Shown piece by piece: positions 1 to 5,714 of a stretch of DNA of 5,842 bases. This DNA is from an uncultured Chromatiaceae bacterium (GTDB lineage: Bacteria > Pseudomonadota > Gammaproteobacteria > Enterobacterales > Alteromonadaceae). The stretch is taken from NCBI GenBank assembly GCA_946481195.1, contig CAMLNG010000251.1, forward strand, positions 1 through 5,842. Reading direction: 5' to 3'. The translations under genes and the position numbers were made by a program. Under the pieces are notes generated by a model. That model searched no databases and was not told the DNA's origin. It worked only from the letters and a program-made list of their open reading frames with translations. The first letter of the stretch is position 1. Each line of letters opens with the position of its first letter.

Positions 1-271
1 GTGCGCATCGAAACACCCGGGCTGTTTCCCGGATAATTCAGGCCATAGGATAAGGTTTTTTTGCCCGCCGTGGGCGCTGTGGCGCAGGATTGCAGTAGCC
101 ACAACAAACCAAGGCACCACCATTTTTGTACTTGCATCTGCCTGGATTTTGCGAAAACAACTTGCGGGCTAAGCTAACGGGGTTTGGTTGTATTAGCAAC
201 AAAATACCAACATTAGTTTTAATAAAAGGAACTGTTTCTGCGAGCAGGTCTTTAAGTTTGCATCTGGCGGC
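1..271. other. Region without a supported gene, left edge
   Basis: I see no convincing gene here. On the plus strand one frame is open from base 1 and ends at a TAA at 34-36, reading VRIETPGLFPG. This could be the last residues of a gene entering from the left and converging on the receptor gene, but it is too short to judge. The other open frames have no recognisable protein character, and one of them runs through the terminator. A 5-bp GC hairpin (CCGGG at 17-21 with CCCGG at 28-32) has no T-run directly after it. A T7 run at 56-62 has no hairpin directly before it, so I do not call a plus-strand terminator. A 9-bp direct repeat, TTGCATCTG, occurs at 132-140 and 258-266 and may be chance. 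Confidence 0.5.
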
Positions 272-296
272 AAAAAAAGGGGGCCCGCAGGCCCCC
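272..296 (-). terminator. Rho-independent terminator of the receptor gene
   Basis: Read on the minus strand, a perfect 7-bp all-G/C stem (GGGGGCC pairing with GGCCCCC, plus-strand arms 279-285 and 290-296) closes a 4-base loop and is followed at once by seven T residues (plus-strand A-run 272-278). It lies about 50 bases beyond the receptor stop codon. This is a textbook intrinsic terminator for the receptor transcript and suggests that the receptor is the last gene of its transcription unit. Read on the plus strand, the hairpin has no T-run after it, only CAAAC, so it should act in one direction. Confidence 0.93.
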
Positions 297-302
297 AAAC
301 AT

Positions 303-315
303 CGCACTCAAAAAC
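303..315. repeat. 13-bp inverted repeat, left copy (receptor 3' UTR)
   Basis: CGCACTCAAAAAC at this site is the exact reverse complement of GTTTTTGAGTGCG at 3388-3400. The copy lies between the receptor stop codon and the terminator stem, inside the receptor 3' untranslated region. The identity stops at both ends of the 13 bases. Whether it has a function is unknown. Confidence 0.6.
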
Positions 316-343
316 CGGGAGGAAATTGAGTTGCAGGACAGGG

Positions 344-3286
344 TCAGAAGCGGCTGCGCCAGCCGAGTGTCCAGCGCTTCTCGTAGACGTTTTGATAGAT
401 GACGTGGTCGCGCCACTGGGCGTAGTTGTTTTCGAACTCGCCGGTCAGGTTACTGACCTGCAGATAAACACTGCTGTGTTCAAACAGATCGTAGCTGGCC
501 GAAGCGTCGACATAGACAGTGGACTGGGTCCAGATTGGCACTACGCCTTTCCCCAGTGGGATGGCTAAAGAATCCAGCCGGTCGCTGCGGTAGTTGGCGG
601 CGACACGCAGCTGCAGGCCGTCTTTTTCATACCAAAGCACCGCATTGCCGGAATTTTCTGAGTTGTCTTGGATCGGCAGCGTATTGCCATACACGTCTTT
701 GTTGGCGCTGTCGGACGGTGCATAGGTGTAGTTCAGCGTGGTGCCTAAACCGCTCCAGATGCCCGGCAGGAAATCGAAGCTTTGTTGCCAGGTCACTTCG
801 ACGCCTTTAACCGTGCCGCCTTTGCCGTTAATTTCGGTGTCGACCGGCACTTCACGCCGCACCACGCCGTCGATATCCGGCAGGCCTTTCATCACCTGGC
901 CTTTTTCGATAAAGGAGTCGATGTTCATCCGGAACAGGCCAACGCTGAGCAGACTGGCGCTGTCGTAATACCACTCGAGGCCGAGGTTATAGTTGGTGGA
1001 GCGCCACGGCTCCAGCAAAGGGTTGCCGTTCTGACGGCCGCTGACCGCAACTAACAAATCCGGTGATACACCATATTCTTTGGCGAGTACATCACCGGCG
1101 CGGGTGCGGCCAACCGACACGCCGCCGGCCAGCTTGGCAAAATCAAGATTGGTCAGGGTTTTGCCGTAGGCGGCGCGTAAAATCAGCTCATCGCTTAAGT
1201 CCAGACGGAAGTTGGCCGACGGCAATACAGTGTCGTCGTCGCGGTCGATTTGCTCTTCACCGGCTTTAATGGCCGCGGTACACAGCGAACAAGGCCGCGC
1301 GCTGCCGACCAGATTCTGCAGAATTTCTAAATCGGTTTTGATGTACTGCGCGCCGAGATTGGCCTGATACGGCAGGCTGGCAATTTCCCCGTCTAAATCC
1401 AGTTTCAGATAAGCGCTGTGGTCCTGTTGCGTCACGCCGTAGCTTTTTGCCGGATCGGACAGCTTTTTATTGCCCGGATACAGCTGGTTTTGCGACTCAA
1501 AGGGGTTATCCAATGCTTTGGGGTTAATCAAATAAAAGCTGTCTTTACTTGCCGGGCCAAAGCCGTTGACCTGATGCACCCAGCCGGCCGGCAGCTCATC
1601 AAAATACCAGGCGCGGCCTAAGGTTAAATCTCCAAGCGCGACGTTCGCCACGCCGTCACCGTTGGTGTCCCCCAACGATGCGCCGGAGTCTTTCCACATC
1701 ACGTCTGCAGACAAGTTGCCGGTTTTAAACGGTGCGACCAGGATAAATGTGTCGCGCTCAACATCACGTTTAGCGGTGCGCAGGCCAAAGGACACCGACT
1801 GAATATCACCCAGTTCAAAGGCATATTTGCCGTCAGCGCGCAGCACGTCGAGCGTGGCTTCTTCGTGGAAGTTATTTTCAGAGTAGGTCGAGACTAAATT
1901 GGTGCGTTTGATGTCCTGGGCAAAGCCTTGCGGGTAACTCAGGCTGATATATTTACCACCGCGGCTGAACTGGACCGGAATATCAGCCGGGCCATAACCG
2001 CGTGGGTTGACGGGCTCGACGCCGTTGCCGACGTTACGCATCAGGCCATGTTGCGCGCCGCTGGTGACATAAGCATGCGCGACGTTTTCGGTATGATCAC
2101 GGCTGGCGTCGCCGCGTAAATAGCGCACCGAACCGGAAAAGTTGTCTTTGTTATCAAAGTCGAGCTGCAGATTGATATTGGTCGATTCGCGATCGTTGGT
2201 CAGGCTTTCGGAATAAGCACTGACACGGCGCACCTGGTACAACGCTTCGCTGACAGTGTAAATTTTGCCGCCCAATGGGCCGTCGGCACGGGGGATAAAT
2301 TTATCGGAATAAGCCCAGTTATTGCCACGCGCACTGTCAACCATCAGGCCTTGTTTGCGGTCGGCGTCGTCCATTTGCGTATGGAAAATATCGGCGGTCA
2401 GCGTCAGGGTGTCGCTCAATACATATTGCACTGAGGCATTGGCGCCTAGACGGTCGCGTTCGGTGGTGCGGTCCATCACGCCGTAATAGCGCTGGGTGAA
2501 AAAAGTGTCGTTGTTGTCTTTGTCGCCGTTAAAGTCGCGTTTGTCTTTTTCGTTTTCGCCGACCACTTCCATCGCGTTCAGGATGGCGCCGTTTAGGTAG
2601 TTGGCGAGGTTGTTCTGGTCATAAGACAGCGTCATCACGGCAGCGAATTTTTCGTCGTCGGATTTATAACCGCCAAATAACGACACTTTGCCGTCGTTTT
2701 CTTTCGATAAGCTGCCGCGGGTCAACTCTGTGTTAAAGGCAAAAGTGCTGCCCGGTTTTAAATCCAAAGGCCGCCAGGTTTTTAAATCCAGCGTGCCGGA
2801 AATGCCGCCGGATAACACATTGGCCATCGGCGATTTCAGTACGTCGATGCCGGCGATCAGCGCCGACGGAATATCAGTAAAATCCGGCTGGACTGTGGTC
2901 AAAGACCCTGCTGATAAAAACTGTTCGCCGTTTAACAGTGTGGTGACCTGCGGCATGCCACGCACGTTGACCGTCGAGCCTTCGCCGGCCGAGCGGCGGA
3001 TTTGTACACCCGGAATGCGCTGCAAAGTGTCGGTGATAGTCACATCCGGCAGCTTGCCTAAATCTTCGGCGGTGATGGTGTCGACCACCTGCTCACTGAA
3101 TCTTTTGTTATTCAGGTTTTGTTTGTTACTGGCGGCGATACCACGAATTTCAATGTCCTGCTCCGCGGTTTTGCCAGGCGCTTTTTGTTCGGTAGATTGT
3201 GCCTGCGCCGGCGCGCTCAGCAGCACTGCAACCGACATGGCCAGCAGACTGATGCGAAAATGTGGGCGAGATTGTAGATCTGACAT
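344..3286 (-). CDS. TonB-dependent outer-membrane receptor
   Basis: This 980-residue protein is an outer-membrane active transporter that takes its energy from TonB-ExbB-ExbD. A signal peptide is clear: positive residues at 7-11, a hydrophobic core at about 12-25, and an AQA cleavage site near residue 29. A TonB-box-like DIEIRGI lies at 44-50. The plug domain (about 60-175) includes the segment around LPDVTITDTLQRIPGV (79-94), the NVRG motif at 107-110, and the DVLKSP...GGISGTLDLKT segment at about 148-170. The rest is a long beta-barrel ending in phenylalanine, the usual signal for barrel assembly. The overall style resembles the large receptors of Xanthomonas, Caulobacter and Alteromonadales. 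ATG at 3286 has AGAGGA six bases upstream (plus 3292-3297). The extracellular side may include an acidic NGD-rich loop at 251-260, a DTNGDG loop from 540, and a CxxC pair (C666, C669). The gene is transcribed divergently from a D-amino acid catabolic operon, so an N-acyl-D-amino acid or related ligand is plausible. The sequence alone does not show the ligand. Confidence 0.95.
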   Translation of the reverse strand: MSDLQSRPHFRISLLAMSVAVLLSAPAQAQSTEQKAPGKTAEQDIEIRGIAASNKQNLNNKRFSEQVVDTITAEDLGKLPDVTITDTLQRIPGVQIRRSAGEGSTVNVRGMPQVTTLLNGEQFLSAGSLTTVQPDFTDIPSALIAGIDVLKSPMANVLSGGISGTLDLKTWRPLDLKPGSTFAFNTELTRGSLSKENDGKVSLFGGYKSDDEKFAAVMTLSYDQNNLANYLNGAILNAMEVVGENEKDKRDFNGDKDNNDTFFTQRYYGVMDRTTERDRLGANASVQYVLSDTLTLTADIFHTQMDDADRKQGLMVDSARGNNWAYSDKFIPRADGPLGGKIYTVSEALYQVRRVSAYSESLTNDRESTNINLQLDFDNKDNFSGSVRYLRGDASRDHTENVAHAYVTSGAQHGLMRNVGNGVEPVNPRGYGPADIPVQFSRGGKYISLSYPQGFAQDIKRTNLVSTYSENNFHEEATLDVLRADGKYAFELGDIQSVSFGLRTAKRDVERDTFILVAPFKTGNLSADVMWKDSGASLGDTNGDGVANVALGDLTLGRAWYFDELPAGWVHQVNGFGPASKDSFYLINPKALDNPFESQNQLYPGNKKLSDPAKSYGVTQQDHSAYLKLDLDGEIASLPYQANLGAQYIKTDLEILQNLVGSARPCSLCTAAIKAGEEQIDRDDDTVLPSANFRLDLSDELILRAAYGKTLTNLDFAKLAGGVSVGRTRAGDVLAKEYGVSPDLLVAVSGRQNGNPLLEPWRSTNYNLGLEWYYDSASLLSVGLFRMNIDSFIEKGQVMKGLPDIDGVVRREVPVDTEINGKGGTVKGVEVTWQQSFDFLPGIWSGLGTTLNYTYAPSDSANKDVYGNTLPIQDNSENSGNAVLWYEKDGLQLRVAANYRSDRLDSLAIPLGKGVVPIWTQSTVYVDASASYDLFEHSSVYLQVSNLTGEFENNYAQWRDHVIYQNVYEKRWTLGWRSRF

Positions 3287-3353
3287 GTTGTTCCTCTGTA
3301 TTCACTGTTGTTTTCACCTTGTTGGCTGGCAGGTCGCGATAGCTTGTGCAGCA

Positions 3354-3365
3354 AGGTTAAAACCT
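3354..3365. promoter_or_regulatory. Short palindrome in the receptor leader
   Basis: AGGTT-AA-AACCT is a perfect 5-bp-arm palindrome about 70 bases upstream of the receptor start codon. It carries a GTTA core like the other dyads nearer the operon promoter, so it could be a weak operator or merely chance. No bound protein can be named from the sequence. Confidence 0.25.
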
Positions 3366-3387
3366 GCTGTTGCGCTCGTCGCCCGCC

Positions 3388-3400
3388 GTTTTTGAGTGCG
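3388..3400. repeat. 13-bp inverted repeat, right copy (receptor 5' side)
   Basis: GTTTTTGAGTGCG here is the exact reverse complement of 303-315. This copy lies in the divergent control region, about 100 bases upstream of the receptor start. If receptor transcription begins to the right of position 3400, the receptor mRNA would carry mutually complementary 13-base segments in its 5' and 3' untranslated regions. No recombinase gene is visible nearby. Confidence 0.6.
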
Positions 3401-3415
3401 GTGAAATCCTTCCTT

Positions 3416-3441
3416 GTTAGTTTTGCGTGTTATTAACTAAC
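3416..3441. promoter_or_regulatory. Inverted repeat, candidate operator in the divergent region
   Basis: GTTAGTT (3416-3422) and AACTAAC (3435-3441) form a perfect 7-bp inverted repeat with a 12-base spacer. The two arm centres are 19 bases apart, close to two helical turns, which suits a dimeric or tetrameric HTH protein. The spacer and right arm contain a nested odd palindrome, GTTATTAAC (3429-3437). The structure covers the -35 area of the predicted operon promoter and ends just before its TATAAT box. The obvious candidate binder is the HTH-SIS regulator encoded in the same operon; this is inference from position. Confidence 0.45.
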
Positions 3442-3450
3442 TTTTATAAT
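3423..3450 (+). promoter_or_regulatory. Predicted sigma-70 promoter of the deaminase operon
   Basis: A perfect -10 hexamer, TATAAT, lies at 3445-3450. A weak -35, TTGCGT (3 of 6 matches), lies at 3423-3428 with a 16-base spacer. Transcription would start near 3457 and leave a leader of about 100 bases before the first gene. The strong -10 with a poor -35 suits a promoter controlled by a regulator, and an inverted repeat overlaps the -35 area. For the receptor I found no equally clear promoter on the opposite strand. A CATAAT box (plus 3449-3454) is the best candidate, so the two promoters may overlap back to back. Confidence 0.55.
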
Positions 3451-3460
3451 TATGCTTGCT

Positions 3461-3475
3461 TGTTATGTTTTAACA
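3461..3475. promoter_or_regulatory. TGTTA-N5-TAACA dyad at the predicted transcription start
   Basis: TGTTA (3461-3465) and TAACA (3471-3475) are perfect 5-bp arms around a 5-base spacer. The site sits just downstream of the TATAAT box, at about +5 to +19 of the predicted operon transcript, where a bound repressor would block initiation. It shares the GTTA/TAAC half-site with the larger inverted repeat upstream. The arms are short, so chance is possible in this AT-rich stretch. Confidence 0.35.
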
Positions 3476-3542
3476 CGATATTTTAAGCCAACACAACGAT
3501 TATTTTTGCAGCAGGCTGAACCGGCTTTGTTGCAGGAAAAAA

Positions 3543-3557
3543 AGGAACACAACCTTG
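3543..3557 (+). promoter_or_regulatory. Ribosome binding site selecting a TTG start (deaminase)
   Basis: AGGA at 3543-3546 lies 8 bases before TTG at 3555. I see no in-frame ATG nearby that would serve better, and the protein reads naturally from this TTG, so it is the preferred start. Confidence 0.7.
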
Positions 3558-4820
3558 ACCAACAGAAGGCTTGCCGCAGCTGAGCAAGGGCAGGAATTGC
3601 CTTTAACCGGAAAAGGCCTGGGCGATTGGCAGCAATTGGCGACATCAGGCTGGTCTTTATTCGATGGCGATATTTGTTTACCGGTCGCCACGCTGAACTG
3701 GCAGGTGCTGCAACGCAATCTGACCTGGATGGCGACTTTTGCCAGTCAGCAGCAGGCGCTGCTGGCACCACATGGCAAAACTGCGATGACACCGGCGTTA
3801 TTTCAGGCACAGCAACAAGCCGGCGCCTGGGGCTGTACTGTGGCGACTGTGCCGCAGCTGCAGGTGGCCGTTGCTGCCGGCATCCGTCGGGTGCTATTGG
3901 CCAATCCATTAGTTGGCCGCGCTGAACAACGTCAGGTCGCACAGTTGCTGCAGCAAGGGCTGGAGTTTTATTGCCTGGTAGATGACGCTTCGCAGCTGCC
4001 GGCGTTACAGCAGGTAATGGCTGAGGCCGGCGTCACTTTGCAGCTATTGCTGGAACTGGGTGTGCCGGGCGGGCGCTGTGGGGTGCGGGATGCGGCTGCT
4101 GCAGGGGAGTTAGCCCGGCAAATTGGCCAGTATTCCGCGCTGAAACTTTGTGGTGTGGAATTTTACGAAGGCGTGGTCAAAGGCGGTGAGTCTGCAATCA
4201 GGCAATTTATCCGCGACGGTTATGCTACGGCGTCCGATCTGCAGCAGGCTGGATTGATTCAGGCCAATAGCGCTGGCCAGCGCCTGGTCAGCGGCGCCGG
4301 TTCTGCTTACTACGATTTGGTCGCCGACGAATTTCAGCACAGCGGCTTGAGCCAGCAAGGCTTTGCACTGGTGCTGCGCCCCGGCTGTTATGCCCTGCAC
4401 GACAGCGGTATTTATCAGCAGGCGCAGCAACAGGTGTTGGCGCGCAGTCCGCAGGCTTGTTTGATCCCCGGTGCTCTGGAAGATGCCTTATTAGTGTGGG
4501 CTTATGTGCTGTCGCGGCCAGAGCCGGACCTGGTGGTGGTTGGCCTTGGCAAACGCGATGCGGCTTTTGATGCCGGCTTGCCGCAGCCGGTGTTGTGCTA
4601 TCAGGCCGGCATGCCTGCACCGGCGTCATTTGCGGCTGAACCGTTAAAAATCATGGATCAACATTTGTTACTGCGGGTAGCGGCCACAACAACTTTAGCT
4701 GTTGGTGATATGCTGGCTTTTCGCACGTCTCACCCTTGCCTGACGCTGGATAAATGGCGGCAGCTGGCGGTGCTGGACGACGATTACCGGGTGCGCCGTG
4801 TGCTGGCGACCCAGTTCTGA
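3555..4820 (+). CDS. PLP-dependent amino acid deaminase, D-serine dehydratase-like
   Basis: This 421-residue cytoplasmic enzyme belongs to the fold-type III PLP family of DSD1 D-serine dehydratase and D-threonine aldolase. The alanine-racemase-like barrel includes APHGKT at 71-76, with K75 as the likely PLP lysine, followed by the family-typical TVATVPQLQVAVAAG (95-109). The segments GVEFYEG (200-206), SGAGSAYYD (246-254) and LRPGCYALHDSGIY (274-287) also fit the family. The C-terminal D-serine-dehydratase-like domain ends with SHPC (392-395); H393 and C395 correspond to the zinc-ligand His/Cys pair known in eukaryotic D-serine dehydratase. The aldolases, as I recall, have His/Asp there, so deaminase is favoured over aldolase. 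The likely reaction is D-amino acid (D-serine or a relative) to 2-oxo acid plus ammonia. Length is normal for the family. It is the first gene of an operon with an HTH-SIS regulator and a D-aminoacylase, which supports a role in using D-amino acids. Exact substrate is not shown. Confidence 0.9.
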   Translation: MTNRRLAAAEQGQELPLTGKGLGDWQQLATSGWSLFDGDICLPVATLNWQVLQRNLTWMATFASQQQALLAPHGKTAMTPALFQAQQQAGAWGCTVATVPQLQVAVAAGIRRVLLANPLVGRAEQRQVAQLLQQGLEFYCLVDDASQLPALQQVMAEAGVTLQLLLELGVPGGRCGVRDAAAAGELARQIGQYSALKLCGVEFYEGVVKGGESAIRQFIRDGYATASDLQQAGLIQANSAGQRLVSGAGSAYYDLVADEFQHSGLSQQGFALVLRPGCYALHDSGIYQQAQQQVLARSPQACLIPGALEDALLVWAYVLSRPEPDLVVVGLGKRDAAFDAGLPQPVLCYQAGMPAPASFAAEPLKIMDQHLLLRVAATTTLAVGDMLAFRTSHPCLTLDKWRQLAVLDDDYRVRRVLATQF

Positions 4821-4843
4821 ATAACTGCCTGGCCTTGGGCCTT

Positions 4844-4860
4844 AAGGACATCTGTCTGTG
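4844..4860 (+). promoter_or_regulatory. Ribosome binding site selecting a GTG start (regulator)
   Basis: AAGGA at 4844-4848 lies 9 bases before GTG at 4858. The protein from this GTG begins exactly as HTH-6 regulators usually do, with a short helix leading into LRPSEQKVARFIL, so the GTG is well supported. The second in-frame GTG, at 4867, lies farther from the AAGGA. Confidence 0.75.
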
Positions 4861-5709
4861 GATATAGTGACAAGAATTCATGAATGTCTGGCGCATTTGC
4901 GCCCGTCTGAGCAAAAAGTAGCGCGGTTTATTCTCAATGACCTGAACTACGCCGCCAATGCGCCTATTAATGAACTGGCCGATCAGGCCGGCGTCAGCCA
5001 TGCCAGTATCACGCGGCTGGCGCGCGCACTGCAGTGTACTAATGTGCGCGAACTGAAATTACGGCTGGCGCAATCGGCCGCCGTTGGTGAGCGCTTTATC
5101 ACAGAGCAACAGGTCGAGCAAAAAGACATTCCGGCGATTTACAGCGCCATTGTCGAGATTTTGCAGCTCAATACCGGCTTGATTCGTCAGGAAGCGATTG
5201 AAGCGGCGTCGCAGCTGATGATCAGTGCGCCTAAGGTGCTGATTTTTGGCGTCGGCGGTGGCAGTTCAGTGCTGGCGCAGGAAGCGCACAACCGGCTGTT
5301 CCGGCTGTGTGTGCAAAGCAATGCGTATTCCGACCCGCTGCTGATGCGGATGACCGCCGCCAGTGTCGACAAAGGCGATGTAGTGCTTTGTCTGTCGCTG
5401 AGTGGTTTTAGCCCGGATGTCGAAGCTGCAGTGCAAATTGCCAAAGATTATGGCAGCCAGGTCGTGGCGATTTGCCCGGACAGCCGGCTGTCAGCACTGG
5501 CCGATGTGCACTTGCCGATCCTGACGCAAGAGTCTGATTTTATTTATAAACCCAGCGCGTCGCGCTATGTGATGCTGGCGGCCATCGACATTCTGGTCAG
5601 CCAAATTGCCGTACTGAATCAGCGCAAATCACGCGAGAAATTGCGGCGCATCAAACACGAACTGGATGAACACCGCAAAGGGCCGGAGCGCCTGCCGCTG
5701 GGAGATTAA
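4858..5709 (+). CDS. MurR/RpiR-family transcriptional regulator (HTH-6 plus SIS)
   Basis: The 283-residue protein has the standard two-domain layout. The N-terminal HTH-6 domain (about 1-77) carries the helix-turn-helix at about 37-58 (INELADQAGVSHASITRLAR). The SIS domain (about 124-253) starts with the glycine-rich VLIFGVGGGSS (127-137) and has the ligand-loop motif CLSLSGFSPDV (178-188), where S180, S182 and S185 hold the usual serine positions. A basic C-terminal helix (257-274, LRRIKHELDEHR) is common in this family. SIS domains often bind phosphosugars, but members of the family next to amino acid genes may sense other small molecules. It begins 37 bases after the deaminase stop with no terminator between, and the next gene begins 2 bases after its stop, so it is very likely co-transcribed and a local regulator of the operon and perhaps of the divergent receptor. 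Whether it represses or activates cannot be read from the sequence. Confidence 0.93.
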   Translation: MDIVTRIHECLAHLRPSEQKVARFILNDLNYAANAPINELADQAGVSHASITRLARALQCTNVRELKLRLAQSAAVGERFITEQQVEQKDIPAIYSAIVEILQLNTGLIRQEAIEAASQLMISAPKVLIFGVGGGSSVLAQEAHNRLFRLCVQSNAYSDPLLMRMTAASVDKGDVVLCLSLSGFSPDVEAAVQIAKDYGSQVVAICPDSRLSALADVHLPILTQESDFIYKPSASRYVMLAAIDILVSQIAVLNQRKSREKLRRIKHELDEHRKGPERLPLGD

Positions 5710-5714
5710 TATTG
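5700..5714 (+). promoter_or_regulatory. Ribosome binding site selecting a TTG start (deacylase)
   Basis: GGGAG at 5700-5704, inside the last codons of the regulator gene, lies 7 bases before TTG at 5712. No ATG occurs in frame before the conserved DLLIRNA segment. The only other candidate starts are GTG 5736 and TTG 5739, and neither has a comparable purine-rich site. Confidence 0.65.

Noticed and set aside
1..36. Possible C-terminal tail of a plus-strand gene entering from the left (VRIETPGLFPG then TAA)
   Set aside because: Eleven codons are too few to tell a real coding end from chance. It needs the sequence to the left.
38..307. An 89-codon minus-strand open frame at the left end
   Set aside because: It would run through the receptor's intrinsic terminator and has a low-complexity, cysteine/proline-rich composition unlike a real protein.
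126..329. A 67-codon plus-strand open frame at the left end
   Set aside because: It crosses the terminator hairpin in antisense, lacks a clear ribosome binding site and shows no family features.
2688..3395. A 235-codon plus-strand open frame opposite the receptor start region
   Set aside because: It lies antisense to the signal peptide and plug coding sequence, has no recognisable domain and no good ribosome binding site. It is best explained as a shadow of the receptor's codon pattern.
3508..3533. Possible leader hairpin (GCAGCA pairing with TGTTGC) just before the deaminase ribosome binding site
   Set aside because: The stem is only 6 pairs with one G-U pair and a 14-base loop, and it does not cover the ribosome binding site. 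It is too weak to call a riboswitch or attenuator.
3463..3942. Minus-strand open frame of 159 codons over the operon promoter and deaminase start
   Set aside because: It overlaps the promoter and the deaminase coding region in antisense, and its composition (many R, P, S and C) is typical of a shadow frame.
3555..4820. D-threonine aldolase as the identity of the PLP enzyme
   Set aside because: The fold family is shared, but the SHPC motif with a His/Cys metal pair and the D-aminoacylase context fit a D-serine-dehydratase-like deaminase better. Aldolase activity is not strictly excluded.
4821..4857. GGCC-TTG-GGCC in the gap between deaminase and regulator, as an internal terminator
   Set aside because: The stem is 4 bp with a 3-base loop and no T-run follows, so it gives no reason to split the operon.
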